Positions 43,454 to 52,639 of a DNA stretch of 64,000 bases are shown one piece after another; positions within the stretch are counted from its first letter, which is position 1, and each line of letters starts with the position of its first letter. The notes below the pieces were generated by a model. The model was not told where the DNA came from. It was given only the letters and a program-made list of their open reading frames with translations, and did not search any database. This DNA is from Streptomyces sp. NBC_01296 (GTDB taxonomy: Bacteria > Actinomycetota > Actinomycetes > Streptomycetales > Streptomycetaceae), in NCBI RefSeq assembly GCF_035984415.1, contig NZ_CP130720.1, forward strand, positions 620,001-684,000. Direction: 5' to 3'. A program made the position numbers and the translations under genes.

Positions 43454-44304
43454 CGGAGGACGCCACGGCTGTGGCCGCCGACAGGGTTCTCGGGGTCGTC
43501 GCAGAACTGACCTCCCGCGTCATGCGGTACGACGCCGCGCGGGACCCCCGCGCCGTGTTCGCGTACACGTACTTCCGGCTGAGCTCGGACCTCGCCGCGA
43601 ACCTGCGGACCAACGTGCTGGCTTTCAGGACGCCGGAGTGGGTCGCCGAGCTCTCCGTCTCCCTCGCCACGGCTTACTTCACGTCGATGGACGCCATCGA
43701 CACCTGGCGGGCCACCGGCCCCCGTCCCCGCGGGGAAGTCCGCTCCGCCGACATGCCGGAGAGCATCCCGAAGCCCTGGCGGGACGTGTACGCCGCCTCG
43801 ACCGTACGGCACTCCTACGTCCTGGAGGAGGTGCTGTTCTCGATGATGGCCCACATGTCGTACGACCTGCCGCTGGCCCTCCAGGCCCTGGCCCGGGCGG
43901 GCCACGGGGAACTCCGCGACCACATCGCCGACTTCCACCGGATGAACGACCTCCTGGCCTCCTCCGTGGACGTGGTCCAGGACGAGATCTCCGCCCGGTA
44001 CTGCCGTCGACTGCATGCGCTGGACCGCTTGTTCACCGGCGACGACGAACTGTTCACCAGCTACGGGATCCGGGTCGCGCGGGGCATGGCCTGGTTCAAC
44101 TGCGACAGGCTCCGGGATCCGCGGGCGACCGCCGGGGCGAAGGGCTCCATCAGCAGGTCGACTGCCGCGTTCATCGCCGAGTTCCGCTCGCCGGACGACT
44201 GGAGGCGCCGCCAGGCGTTCCGGGTCCTGCGGGCCGTGGTCCCCTCCCGGCGGCGGTGGCCGCCACCGGGCACTCCCGTGGAGGCGCCCCTGCGGTCCGT
44301 CTGA
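43450..44304 (+). CDS. DUF5995 family protein
   Basis: 284-residue mostly helical protein resembling DUF5995. Family-like segments are WVAELSVSLATAYFTSMDAIDTW, PKPWRDVYAAS, VLFSMMAHMSYDLPLALQALARAG and HIADFHRMNDLL, with conserved His and Asp residues (AHMSYDLP, IADFHRMND) that could bind metal. The C-terminus is basic (RRRQAFRVLRAVVPSRRRW). ATG 43450 overlaps the upstream gene by four bases. No biochemical function is known for the family. Confidence 0.78.
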   Translation: MTEDATAVAADRVLGVVAELTSRVMRYDAARDPRAVFAYTYFRLSSDLAANLRTNVLAFRTPEWVAELSVSLATAYFTSMDAIDTWRATGPRPRGEVRSADMPESIPKPWRDVYAASTVRHSYVLEEVLFSMMAHMSYDLPLALQALARAGHGELRDHIADFHRMNDLLASSVDVVQDEISARYCRRLHALDRLFTGDDELFTSYGIRVARGMAWFNCDRLRDPRATAGAKGSISRSTAAFIAEFRSPDDWRRRQAFRVLRAVVPSRRRWPPPGTPVEAPLRSV

Positions 44305-44360
44305 GGTGCGGTCCACGGGCCGTTAGGGTCGTGGGGAACCGTCCCGGATCAGGTGGAGGC

Positions 44361-44939
44361 ATGGTGGGCACAGCTCTGGTCGCATTGGCCGCCGCGACCG
44401 TCGGCGTGGTCGGCACGCTCCTCGCCCCCGTGCTGTCCCAGCGTGTGACGGCCCGTGCCCAGGCAGAGCAGTTCGACCGCCAGCAGCGGACGGACCACGC
44501 CGTACGGCTCCACGAGCGGCAGATCGCCGAGGAGGAGCGGCGGCGCGGCTGCTACGTGGCGGCCAACGCCGCGTACCGCCGCCACCGGGTCGAGCTGATG
44601 AACTTCCTGTGGCTGGTGCAGAAGGGGGAGGTCACACCGGAGGGCCGGCAGGCGATGGAGGCCGCCCGGCATGCGCACCACGCCGCCTTTGCCGAGGCGC
44701 AGATGATCGCCTCCACGGCGGTGATGGACGAGCTGGACGCCATGACCACGGCGCTGTCGGAACTCTACGGTCGGACGATGCGGCTGGAGGAGGGCCACCC
44801 GGTGCCGGGCGGCTCCTTCCAGGAGATACACGACGAGCTGCAGGAACTCTGGAGCCGTGGGCAGGACCTCCGCGCCGTGATGCGCACCGACCTGGGTGTC
44901 GACGGCGGCCCGCTCACCCGCCCGGCGGCGCACCCCTGA
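44361..44939 (+). CDS. Membrane-anchored coiled-coil protein
   Basis: 192-residue protein with one N-terminal membrane helix (residues 3-24, ALVALAAATVGVVGTLLAPVL) and a long helical cytoplasmic region rich in Glu, Arg and Gln (about 28-75, LHERQIAEEERRRG). A second helical stretch (95-170) follows. This is a common streptomycete architecture of unknown role. ATG 44361 has GGTGGAGG directly upstream. It stands apart from its neighbours by 56 and 71 bases. Confidence 0.75.
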   Translation: MVGTALVALAAATVGVVGTLLAPVLSQRVTARAQAEQFDRQQRTDHAVRLHERQIAEEERRRGCYVAANAAYRRHRVELMNFLWLVQKGEVTPEGRQAMEAARHAHHAAFAEAQMIASTAVMDELDAMTTALSELYGRTMRLEEGHPVPGGSFQEIHDELQELWSRGQDLRAVMRTDLGVDGGPLTRPAAHP

Positions 44940-45010
44940 GCCTGGCGCGACGCGATCGCCGAGCGGGGCGTGGCTTGCGGGGCAGCCGAGGCGGTCCCAT
45001 AGTCCGAGGT

Positions 45011-46375
45011 ATGGACGCGCGTGAGAAGGCGCTCCAACGAGCGTACGGCCATGCCACGCGCTGGCTGGCGGGCCTGGACGAGCGCGGGGTCCCCGCCCGC
45101 GCTTCGGTCGACGAGATCGTGCGGGCGCTCGGTGCCGAGCTGCCCGACGGACCGAGCACACCGCACGACGTCGTCGACCTCCTGGCCACGGCCTGTGACC
45201 CGGGGCTCACCGCGTTCCCCGGTGGTCGCTTCTACGGGTTCGTGGTCGGCGGCACCGAACCGGCCGCGCTGGCCGCTGACTGGCTGGTCAGTGCCTGGGA
45301 CCAGAACTGCGTGATGCGCGCCGCCTCACCCGCGTACGCGGCGGTGGAGGACGTGGCCGGCGGGTGGTTGCTCGATCTGCTCGGCCTGCCGAGCGGCAGC
45401 GCCGTCGGCTTCACCACGGGTGCCACGATGGCGAACTTCACCTGCCTCGCCGCCGGGCGCGACGCGGTGCTGCGCCGCGCCGGCCGGAACGTCGCCCACG
45501 ACGGCCTCGCAGGTGGTCCGCGTGTACGCGCCGTCGCCGGCGAGGACCGCCACATGGCCGTCGACCTGGCGCTGCGCTATCTCGGGCTCGGTAGTCCGGA
45601 ACTGGTGAGGGCCGACGATCAGGGGCGCATCGAGCCGGAGGCCCTGCGGCGCACCCTGGCGGGCGGGGGGCAGAGCCCGACGATCGTGATCCTCCAGGCA
45701 GGAGACATCCACTCCGGCGGTTTCGACCCCTTCGTCGAAACGATCCGTGCCGCTCGCGAGGCGGACGCATGGGTGCACATCGACGGCGCCTTCGGGCTGT
45801 GGGCGGCCGCCTCTGCGACGTACGCACACCTGACCGCGGGCTGCACCGACGCCGACTCCTGGGCGACGGACGCCCACAAGACCCTGAACGTCCCCTACGA
45901 CTGCGGGCTCGCCATCGTGCGCGACCCGTCCGCGCTCCGGGCGGCCATGGGCCTGCAGGGCGATTACCTCATCCAGGACGAGCACGGCGACCCCATCGAC
46001 AAGGTGCCCGAGCTCTCCCGACGTGGCAGGGCCTTCACCGTGTGGGCCGCACTCAGGTCCCTCGGCCGATCGGGTGTGGCCGACCTCGTGGAGCGGCTGT
46101 GCCGACACGCCTGCGCATTCGCCGCCGGCATCGCCGGGATCGAGGGCGCGACCGTCCTCAACGACGTGGTGTTCACACAGGTCTGCGCCGAGTTCGGCAG
46201 CGACGAACGCACCGAGCGGGTGCTCACCCGGCTGCTCGACGACGGCACGGCCTGGATCAGTGGCTCCACCTGGCACGGTCGTCGTGTCATGCGGATCTCG
46301 GTGAGCAACTGGTCGACGACCGACGACGACGTGACGCGCACGCTCGACGCGATCCGGCGGGCAGCCATCACGTGA
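45011..46375 (+). CDS. PLP-dependent group II decarboxylase family protein
   Basis: 454-residue fold-type I PLP enzyme of the aromatic-amino-acid/glutamate decarboxylase group. Landmarks are GFTTGATMANFTCLAAGRDA (cofactor phosphate binding), GEDRHMAVDLALRYLG, VILQAGDIHSGGFD, HIDGAFGLW (Asp pairs with pyridine N) and the Schiff-base Lys in WATDAHKTLNVPYDCG at about residue 300. The usual THGG-type entry and the STTG segment differ slightly, so amine substrate cannot be predicted. ATG 45011 has only a weak CGAGG. Its stop overlaps the next start (GTGA). Confidence 0.92.
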   Translation: MDAREKALQRAYGHATRWLAGLDERGVPARASVDEIVRALGAELPDGPSTPHDVVDLLATACDPGLTAFPGGRFYGFVVGGTEPAALAADWLVSAWDQNCVMRAASPAYAAVEDVAGGWLLDLLGLPSGSAVGFTTGATMANFTCLAAGRDAVLRRAGRNVAHDGLAGGPRVRAVAGEDRHMAVDLALRYLGLGSPELVRADDQGRIEPEALRRTLAGGGQSPTIVILQAGDIHSGGFDPFVETIRAAREADAWVHIDGAFGLWAAASATYAHLTAGCTDADSWATDAHKTLNVPYDCGLAIVRDPSALRAAMGLQGDYLIQDEHGDPIDKVPELSRRGRAFTVWAALRSLGRSGVADLVERLCRHACAFAAGIAGIEGATVLNDVVFTQVCAEFGSDERTERVLTRLLDDGTAWISGSTWHGRRVMRISVSNWSTTDDDVTRTLDAIRRAAIT

Positions 46376-47670
46376 CGGGGCTCCGCCCGTGGTTCCATGA
46401 CGGCGTGGAGAGCATCACTCAGCGCCTCCTGGCCAAGGGGTCGGGCCGGCCCGGCGGGCTGTCCGCGCGGATCCGGCCGTCGCGCCGCGATGGGCCGCAC
46501 CGTCTGCTGCCCCCGGTCGTCGCGTGGCTGATGGCCAACCTCATCACCTGGCTGATCGCGAAAGCCTCTGTTTCCGGCGATGGATCCCACGTGGCGTATT
46601 GGTCCACGGACGGTCGCCGCCGCTGGGATTCCGAACACTATCTGTCCATCGCCAAGACCGGTTACGAGATGTTTCGGTGCCGGGACCGCTACCCGAACTT
46701 TCCCGATGTGCTGTGCGGAAATGTCGCCTGGTTTCCCGGTTACCCGATGTCGGTCCGGGCTGTTTCCGCCACCGGTCTTTCCTATGAGACATCCGCTGTC
46801 GTCGTCACCGAGGCGTCCCTGTTCGGCATGTTCGCGGTGTTGTGGTGGTTGATCGGCGCCCGGCTCACCTGGGCGACCGGCCTCACCCTCGCCATCGGTG
46901 CGGTTTTCCCCGGCGGCGTCTATTTCCATGCGATGTTCCCGATCGCCACCGGAACGTTGGCGTTGCTCGTCTGTACCGCCGGAGTGAAGCGCGGTTCCTG
47001 GGGCATAGCCGCTGCTGGTGGTTTCGTGGCGGCCTCCTGCCATCCGGTCGGCGCAGTCGCCGTCGGCATGCTGCTGCTGAGCGCGTTCTTCGCATGGCAG
47101 CGGGACACGTGGCCCGTACGGCTCGCGAAGGCCGGGGCGTCAGCGGCCGTCGCCGGCTGCGGCGTCCTCTGGGCCACATGGCTGATGTGGCAGGCGACGG
47201 GCCGCTGGGACGCGTACGAGGCCATCCAGAAGTCCAGCTACCAGCAAGGCGGCCTGCGTCAGCCCTTCGACGAGATGAGGAGGGCGTACGACTTCCCGTT
47301 CAGCGGCTGGTACCGGCCCAAAGGGCACCTGCCATGGCTGGTGGAGGACGGCCTCACCGCGCACAGGACCCAGCTCTGGCTGAATGCGGTCTTCTTCCTG
47401 CTCGTCGTGGCGACGGCCGCGGTCCGGCTCATCCGTAACCACCGGCTCGGCACCGGGGAGTGGGCCGCCTTGATTCTGACGGCGGCGATTTTCCTGCTGC
47501 CGTTCTTCGCCGGCGCGGAAATGTCGTGGTACCGCAATCATGCACAAATGTTCGTCGGGCTCATCCTGGTCACCCACATGTCCCGATGGGTGCAGGTACC
47601 GCTGTTGGCCTTCTGCACGATCCAGTACGCCCTCCTGGGGGCGATGTTCTTCTCCGGGGTGCTGGTGTGA
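46372..47670 (+). CDS. PIG-V-like polytopic mannosyltransferase
   Basis: 432-residue polytopic protein with about nine helices. After helix 1 (PPVVAWLMANLITWLIA) comes RRRWDSEHYLSIAKTGY, which matches the signature loop of PIG-V/GPI-mannosyltransferase 2-like enzymes (W-D-x-x-H...A-x-x-G-Y). This is followed by GNVAWFPGYP and AGAEMSWYRNHAQMF near the C-terminus. It would transfer a mannose from a polyprenyl carrier on the outer face of the membrane. GTG 46372 overlaps the decarboxylase stop by four bases. The stretch 46550-46800 is less GC-biased than its neighbours, a possible sign of transfer. Confidence 0.82.
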   Translation: MTGLRPWFHDGVESITQRLLAKGSGRPGGLSARIRPSRRDGPHRLLPPVVAWLMANLITWLIAKASVSGDGSHVAYWSTDGRRRWDSEHYLSIAKTGYEMFRCRDRYPNFPDVLCGNVAWFPGYPMSVRAVSATGLSYETSAVVVTEASLFGMFAVLWWLIGARLTWATGLTLAIGAVFPGGVYFHAMFPIATGTLALLVCTAGVKRGSWGIAAAGGFVAASCHPVGAVAVGMLLLSAFFAWQRDTWPVRLAKAGASAAVAGCGVLWATWLMWQATGRWDAYEAIQKSSYQQGGLRQPFDEMRRAYDFPFSGWYRPKGHLPWLVEDGLTAHRTQLWLNAVFFLLVVATAAVRLIRNHRLGTGEWAALILTAAIFLLPFFAGAEMSWYRNHAQMFVGLILVTHMSRWVQVPLLAFCTIQYALLGAMFFSGVLV

Positions 47671-47773
47671 CCGCCCCGCGGCGGCGTCGGCACGGTACCT
47701 TGGAGGGTCGTTCCGTCCCTCCGTACGTCCGCCTGCCGGTTGGCGGTGTGCCCGCCTGACAGGTCTGCTCCTC

Positions 47774-49276
47774 TTGCCTCACTCTGCTGTCTCCATACCC
47801 GCGCGGCTGCGCGGCGTCCGGCCGTCCTGGCTGTCGCCGAAGGTGCTGCGCACCGAGGTACTGGCCGGACTGGTGGTCGCGCTGGCGCTGATCCCGGAGG
47901 CGATCTCCTTCTCGATCATCGCCGGGGTGGATCCGGCGATCGGCCTGTTCGCCTCGTTCACCATGGCCGTCACCATCGCCGTCGTCGGCGGCCGGCCCGC
48001 GATGATCTCCGCCGCCACCGGGGCGGTGGCCCTGGTCATCGCCCCGCTGAACCGGGAGCACGGGTTCGGGTACCTGGTGGCCGCGGTCATCCTGGCCGGG
48101 GTGTTCCAGATCGTCCTCGGCGCGCTGGGGGTGGGGAAGCTGCTGCGGTTCATCCCGCGCTCGGTGATGGTCGGCTTCGTCAACTCGCTCGCCATCCTGG
48201 TCTTCATGGCCCAGGTGAAGGAGCTGCGGGACGTGCCGTGGGCCGTGTACCCGCTGCTCGCGGCGGGTCTGGCGCTCATGGTGCTGTTCCCGAGGATCAC
48301 CACCGCGGTCCCCGCCCCGCTGGTCTCGATCGTGATCCTTACGGTGATCACCGTGGCCGCGGGAATCGCCGTGCCGACCGTCGGCGACAAGGGCGCACTG
48401 CCGTCGTCGCTGCCGGTGCCCGGACTGCCCGACGTACCGTTCACCCTCGCCACCCTGACCACCATCGCCCCGTACGCCTTCGCCATGGCGCTCGTCGGGC
48501 TGATGGAGTCCCTGATGACGGCGAAGCTGGTCGACGAGATCACCGACACGCCCTCGTCGAAGACCCGCGAGTCCGTCGGGCAGGGCATCGCGAACATCGT
48601 CACCGGTTTCCTCGGCGGCATGGGCGGCTGCGCGATGATCGGCCAGACCATGATCAACGTTAAGGTCTCCGGCGCACGGACCCGGCTCTCCACCTTCCTC
48701 GCGGGCGCGTTCCTGATGGTGCTGTGCATCGTCTTCGGGCCGGTCGTGTCCGACATCCCGATGGCCGCCCTGGTCGCCGTCATGATCATGGTCTGCTTCG
48801 CGACCTTCGACTGGCACTCGCTCGCGCCGAAGACGCTCAAGCGGCTGCCGGCGGGCGAGATCACCGTCATGGCCGTGACCGTGGCCTGCGTCGTCGCCAC
48901 CCACAACCTCGCCGTCGGCGTCGTCGCGGGATCCGTCACCGCCATGGTCATCTTCGCCAAGCGTGTCGCCCGGCTCGCCGACGTCACGGCGGTCACGGAC
49001 CCCGACGGCGGGCAGGTCGTCTACGCCGTCACCGGCGAGCTGTTCTTCGCCTCCTCGAACGAGCTCGTGGGCCGCTTCGACTACGCCGGCGATCCCGAGA
49101 AGGTCGTCATCGACCTGTCCGCCGCGCACATCTGGGACGCCTCATCGGTCGCCGCGCTGGACGCGATCGAGCACCGGTACGCGCAGCGCGGCAAGAGCGT
49201 CGAGATCACGGGACTGAACGAGCCCAGCGCCCGCCTGCACAAGACCCTGAGTGGCGAGCTCGCGTCCGCCGGCTGA
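47774..49276 (+). CDS. SulP-family anion transporter with STAS domain
   Basis: About 500-residue inorganic anion permease. The SulP core starts LRTEVLAGLVVALALIPEAISFSIIAGVDP, which is the family signature in helix 1, and has some 10-12 helices to about residue 400. A C-terminal STAS domain (VVYAVTGELFFASS, VVIDLSAAHIWDASSVAALDAIEHRY) follows. It probably moves sulfate, bicarbonate or a similar anion. No ATG is available; TTG 47774 gives a normal family N-terminus but lacks a clear ribosome site, so the start is uncertain. Confidence 0.9.
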   Translation: MPHSAVSIPARLRGVRPSWLSPKVLRTEVLAGLVVALALIPEAISFSIIAGVDPAIGLFASFTMAVTIAVVGGRPAMISAATGAVALVIAPLNREHGFGYLVAAVILAGVFQIVLGALGVGKLLRFIPRSVMVGFVNSLAILVFMAQVKELRDVPWAVYPLLAAGLALMVLFPRITTAVPAPLVSIVILTVITVAAGIAVPTVGDKGALPSSLPVPGLPDVPFTLATLTTIAPYAFAMALVGLMESLMTAKLVDEITDTPSSKTRESVGQGIANIVTGFLGGMGGCAMIGQTMINVKVSGARTRLSTFLAGAFLMVLCIVFGPVVSDIPMAALVAVMIMVCFATFDWHSLAPKTLKRLPAGEITVMAVTVACVVATHNLAVGVVAGSVTAMVIFAKRVARLADVTAVTDPDGGQVVYAVTGELFFASSNELVGRFDYAGDPEKVVIDLSAAHIWDASSVAALDAIEHRYAQRGKSVEITGLNEPSARLHKTLSGELASAG

Positions 49277-49318
49277 CCGAGCCCGTGTCGCGTGGGACGG
49301 CATGCGGGGCGCCGGCCG

Positions 49319-49699
49319 TCACGAGTCGAAGCGGCGGCGGGAGGACTCGATGTGCCGGAAGTACCGGTGGGTCCAGTCACAGAGGCCGTCGATCGTCACG
49401 CGCAGGGCCTGGCCCGGTTCGGTGAGGGTGTACTCGACCCGCGGCGGCACGGTGGGGTACACGGTCCGCTCGAGCAGGCCGTAGCGCTCCAGCATGCGCA
49501 GGTTCTGGGTGAGCATCTTGTGGCTGATGCCGTCGACCTGGTCCCGCAGCTCGCTGAAGCGCAGGGTGCGCTCGCCGAGGGCCTCGATGATGAGGAGCGC
49601 CCATTTGTTGGCGACGTCGGAGAATATCTCCCGTCCCAGGGAGTCCGCGCGCCTCAGGTCCGCTTCGTCGGGCGAGTCCCCGAACTGCTTGGTCACCAT
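49319..49699 (-). CDS. HxlR-family transcriptional regulator
   Basis: 126-residue winged-helix regulator of the HxlR/MarR-like type. ANKWALLIIEALGERTLRFSELRDQVDGISHKMLTQNLRMLERYGLLER covers the family HTH (about 30-80), then YPTVPPRVEYTLTEPGQAL forms the wing. No Cys is present, so a thiol-switch of the HypR kind is unlikely. ATG 49699 has GGGGAAC. It is divergent from a RidA-family gene with a matching dyad between. Confidence 0.93.
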   Translation of the reverse strand: MVTKQFGDSPDEADLRRADSLGREIFSDVANKWALLIIEALGERTLRFSELRDQVDGISHKMLTQNLRMLERYGLLERTVYPTVPPRVEYTLTEPGQALRVTIDGLCDWTHRYFRHIESSRRRFDS

Positions 49700-49741
49700 G
49701 AGGTTCCCCAGTCACCGAAAAGTGCGTTCTTCCATGTCAGA

Positions 49742-49770
49742 GGTCACTCTCCTACGGTTTCCGAGTAACC
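49742..49770. promoter_or_regulatory. HxlR operator-like dyad
   Basis: GGTCACTC - 13 bases - GAGTAACC, arms matching at 7 of 8 positions, 43 bases before the HxlR start and 77 before the RidA start. Likely bound by the HxlR dimer. Confidence 0.62.
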
Positions 49771-49846
49771 ACAAGAGACCGTGAAATCCCTCGGTCCGGT
49801 GGAAGCGAGCGGGCCCACGGGCTCTGCTGACAAGGAGGCGGACAGC

Positions 49847-50254
49847 ATGGCCATCACCCTGGTGAACCCCGGCGGACTGCCGGAGATCGACGCCTACCGG
49901 CAGGTGTCGATCGCGACCGGGTCGAAGCTGGTGTTCACGGCCGGACAGGTCGCCTGGGACGCCGACGGGGTCACGGTCGGCGAGGGTGACCTCGCCGCTC
50001 AAGTCGCCCGGTGCTATCTCAACGTCGCCACCGCCCTGGCCGAGGCCGGTGCCGGCTTCGACGACGTGGCGAAGCTGACCGTCTACGTCGTCGACTGGAC
50101 CCCCGACAAGATGCCCCTGCTCATGGAGGGGATCGCCCGGGCGGCCACCAAGCTGGGCGTCACCGCGGCACCCCCGGCCACGCTGCTGGGCGTTGCGGCA
50201 CTGGACGTACCCGAGCACCTGGTCGAGATCGAAGCCACCGCGGTGATCGACTGA
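49847..50254 (+). CDS. RidA family protein
   Basis: 135-residue RidA/YjgF-family protein, usually a trimer that hydrolyses reactive enamine/imine intermediates from PLP enzymes. Family segments are IATGSKLVFTAGQVAWDADG, AAQVARCYLNVATALAEAGAGFDDVAKLTVYVVD and PATLLGVAALDVPEHLVEIEATAVI. The Arg normally found just before the late strand is not obvious, being replaced around PPATLLGV, so it may belong to a subgroup without imine deaminase activity. ATG 49847 has AAGGAGG. Probably controlled by the divergent HxlR regulator. Confidence 0.9.
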   Translation: MAITLVNPGGLPEIDAYRQVSIATGSKLVFTAGQVAWDADGVTVGEGDLAAQVARCYLNVATALAEAGAGFDDVAKLTVYVVDWTPDKMPLLMEGIARAATKLGVTAAPPATLLGVAALDVPEHLVEIEATAVID

Positions 50255-50299
50255 CGGGATGATGCGCTCCGCCGCCGGGCCGCCCCCGCCGGGCCGCCG

Positions 50300-51511
50300 T
50301 CAACCGCTTCTGCCCACGAACGGCTTGTGGCCGGGGTACACGTGATCGGGGGTCACGATGCCGGTGACCGCCTCACCGAAGAGCGTGCTGGGCTCCTGGC
50401 CATGGTAACTGTCGTCGGTGTTGAGCAGGATGACCATGGTCGCCCGGGCCTGCGGCAGGTAGACGGGCAGGACCTCGTATCCGGGGATCGAGCCGTTGTG
50501 ACCGATCCAGCCCTGGACGTTGAAGATGCCCAGCCCGTAGCCGTCACCTTCGAGGTTCATCGGGGTGGTCTTCAAGCGCTCGGCCTGGGTCGCGGGCGTC
50601 AGCAGCCTGCCGGTGGCGAGGGTGCGGGCCCAACTGCGCAGATCCTCCAGGTCGGAGACCATCGCCCCGGCAGCCCAGGCCCAGGAAGGGTTCCAGCCGG
50701 TCGCGTCCTCGATCTTGCCCGAGGCCGTCTGGTCGGTGTAGCCGTGCGCGTAGGGCACCGGCATGGCCGCGCTCGTGGGGAAGACCGTACGGCGGAGCCC
50801 GGCCGGCGCCAGGACGTCCTTCGTGATGACCTCGTGGAGCGGCCGGCCGGTGACCTTCTCCACCACCAGTCCGAGCAGGATCAGGTTGGTGTTGGAGTAG
50901 TCGAACTTCGCGCCCGGCGCGAACTGCACGGGGTGTTCGAAGGCGTAGCCGAGCAACTGCCGGGTGGTGAAGGACTGTTCGGGATCGGCCTCGAGCTTCT
51001 TGCTGAAGTTCTCGTCCAGGGTGTAGTTGAAGAGCCCGCTGCGCATGCCCGCCAGTTCGCGCAGGGTGATGCGGTTCCCGTTCGGAACACCCGCGATGTA
51101 GGTGCCGATGGGGTCGTCCAGGCCGACCTTGTGTCGGTCGACCAGCTGGAGCAGGGCGGTGACGGTGAACGTCTTGGTCTCACTGCCGATGCGCACGTGG
51201 AGCCCGGTGGTCATGGGCGCGCCGGTCGCCTTGTCCGCCACCCCGAAGGTCTTCACGTAACTCCCCTTGCCGGGGGCCCACAGGCCCACGGTCACGCCCG
51301 GCACCTTCGTCTGGCGCATGACCTGACGGATGGCGGCGTCCAGCTGCGCCGCGACGGCCGGCGTGAGCTGCGGGAAGGGCGTGTCGGCGGTGACGGACCG
51401 CGCCGAGGAAGTCGCCCCGGATGCGGAGCCCGCGACCGCCGGGGCGATGAGCACGCTTGCGACGGCAGCAGCCGCGCAGGCCCGGCGCAGCCGGACGTGG
51501 GTTGGCTTCAC
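50300..51511 (-). CDS. Secreted serine hydrolase, class C beta-lactamase / DD-peptidase fold
   Basis: 403-residue exported enzyme. A signal peptide (about 1-33, VLIAPAVAGSASG) is followed by the penicillin-recognising fold with S-x-x-K at Ser110-Lys113 (GSETKTF), Y-x-N at Tyr205 (DYSNTN) and the third motif HNG (GHNGSIPG) near 350. These are the catalytic residues of R61-type D-Ala-D-Ala carboxypeptidases and class C-like esterases. The family acts on peptidoglycan peptides or esters outside the cell. GTG 51511 has AGGAGAG upstream. Confidence 0.93.
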   Translation of the reverse strand: MKPTHVRLRRACAAAAVASVLIAPAVAGSASGATSSARSVTADTPFPQLTPAVAAQLDAAIRQVMRQTKVPGVTVGLWAPGKGSYVKTFGVADKATGAPMTTGLHVRIGSETKTFTVTALLQLVDRHKVGLDDPIGTYIAGVPNGNRITLRELAGMRSGLFNYTLDENFSKKLEADPEQSFTTRQLLGYAFEHPVQFAPGAKFDYSNTNLILLGLVVEKVTGRPLHEVITKDVLAPAGLRRTVFPTSAAMPVPYAHGYTDQTASGKIEDATGWNPSWAWAAGAMVSDLEDLRSWARTLATGRLLTPATQAERLKTTPMNLEGDGYGLGIFNVQGWIGHNGSIPGYEVLPVYLPQARATMVILLNTDDSYHGQEPSTLFGEAVTGIVTPDHVYPGHKPFVGRSG

Positions 51512-51760
51512 GGCACGCTCTCCTGCCGTCCGAGGACCCGGCAACTCTACAAGCCTAGGCCTGCGCCACGCCGGTCGCGAGGTGAGCCGTCCGGCGGCGG
51601 ATGTGGCCGCGCATGCGCGGCCACCTCCATGTCAGGGCGACGTCCGGCGACTTGCGGGCACTTCGAGCGCGTCGACCCGCGCGCGTTTTCGGGCTCGGCT
51701 CGCGAAATCTCCTAAGCTGGGCAGTCCTGGCGAAACGACCGTTGGAAGGCGGGTCCGACC

Positions 51761-52255
51761 GTGCAGCCGAGCGAGATCACCGAGGTCCTGAACCGTCCGG
51801 CCAGCCGGGAACTCCTGGCCCGCGACGTGACCCGCCTGGCCTACGTGGCCAAGGACGGCACGCCCCGGGTCGTTCCGATCAGCTTCGTCTGGAACGGCTC
51901 GGAAATCGTCATGTGCACACCGACGAACGCCCCGAAGCTCCCGGCCCTGCGCCAGAATCCGGCCGTCGCCCTGACGATGGACACCGAAGAGGTGCACCCG
52001 CCGAAGATCCTGCTGCTCCGCGGTCGGGCCGAGCTGGACGTGGTCGACGGCATCCCGGACGAGTTCCTTCGGGCGAACGGCAGCCAGGCGATGACGCCGG
52101 AGCAGCGGGTCGCCTGGGAGGCCGAGGTCCGATCGCTGTACGACGGCATGGTCCGGATCGTCGTGACCCCGGCATGGGCGAAGCTGATCGACTTCGAAAC
52201 GACCCTGCCGAGCGCGGTGGAGGAACTGGTCCGGCAGCGGAGCGAACGCGGCTGA
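51761..52255 (+). CDS. PPOX-class flavin/F420-dependent protein
   Basis: 164-residue split-barrel protein of the pyridoxamine 5'-phosphate oxidase-like superfamily. It shows [56 protein letters not shown], the usual strand-turn layout in which the basic turn binds FMN or F420. It is dimeric in the family. Actinomycete members often use F420 for redox of unknown substrates. GTG 51761 has GGAAGG upstream. It lies between unrelated genes and appears monocistronic. Confidence 0.88.
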   Translation: MQPSEITEVLNRPASRELLARDVTRLAYVAKDGTPRVVPISFVWNGSEIVMCTPTNAPKLPALRQNPAVALTMDTEEVHPPKILLLRGRAELDVVDGIPDEFLRANGSQAMTPEQRVAWEAEVRSLYDGMVRIVVTPAWAKLIDFETTLPSAVEELVRQRSERG

Positions 52256-52363
52256 CCTGCACGATCCGCAGAACGGACGGTCTCCTCGGCGCGCAGTGCG
52301 CCGGGGCCGCGGCGGGGCGGGAATGCGCGGACCGGGGCTTCTGTTACAGCAGGCAGCTGGCAT

Positions 52364-52383
52364 GCGCGAGTCAAATATCGCGC
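52364..52383. promoter_or_regulatory. Short dyad upstream of the zinc-free L33 gene
   Basis: GCGCGA - 8 bases (GTCAAATA) - TCGCGC, 24 bases before the L33 start. It is not a recognisable Zur box, which would be AT-rich with TGAAAAT-type half-sites. Confidence 0.35.
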
Positions 52384-52407
52384 CAATGTCGCCGAGAGGA
52401 GCACCAC

Positions 52408-52572
52408 GTGGCACGCAACGTCATACGCCCCGTCGTCCGGCTGAAGTCGACGGCCGGGACCGGAACCACCTACACGACGCGGAAGAGCACCCGGAACACC
52501 CCCGACCGGCTGGTCCTGCGGAAGTACGACCCGCTGGCGGGCAGGCACGTCGCCTTCCGAGAGGAACGCTGA
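52408..52572 (+). CDS. rpmG: Ribosomal protein L33, zinc-free (C-minus) form
   Basis: 54-residue large-subunit protein. It keeps the L33 core ([39 protein letters not shown]) but has none of the four zinc-binding Cys. Actinomycetes keep such C-minus copies for zinc shortage, when they replace the zinc-containing paralogue. GTG 52408 has GAGAGGAG upstream. It is followed 67 bases later by a zinc-free L31, so the two form an alternative-ribosome unit. The expected Zur control is not visible as a clear operator. Confidence 0.93.
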   Translation: MARNVIRPVVRLKSTAGTGTTYTTRKSTRNTPDRLVLRKYDPLAGRHVAFREER

Positions 52573-52639
52573 GGCCCGCCCGTACACCGCCGGGCACGCA
52601 CGCATGCACTCGGCACACGCGCATGAGAAGGGAAATCGC

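Noticed and set aside
47540..47773. N-terminal extension of the SulP transporter
   Set aside because: The extra residues are Ser/Arg/Cys-rich, overlap the mannosyltransferase end and do not fit the family; the TTG at 47774 gives the expected N-terminus.
50327..51715. 462-codon plus-strand frame over the beta-lactamase-fold gene
   Set aside because: Antisense shadow of a gene with complete catalytic motifs and signal peptide.
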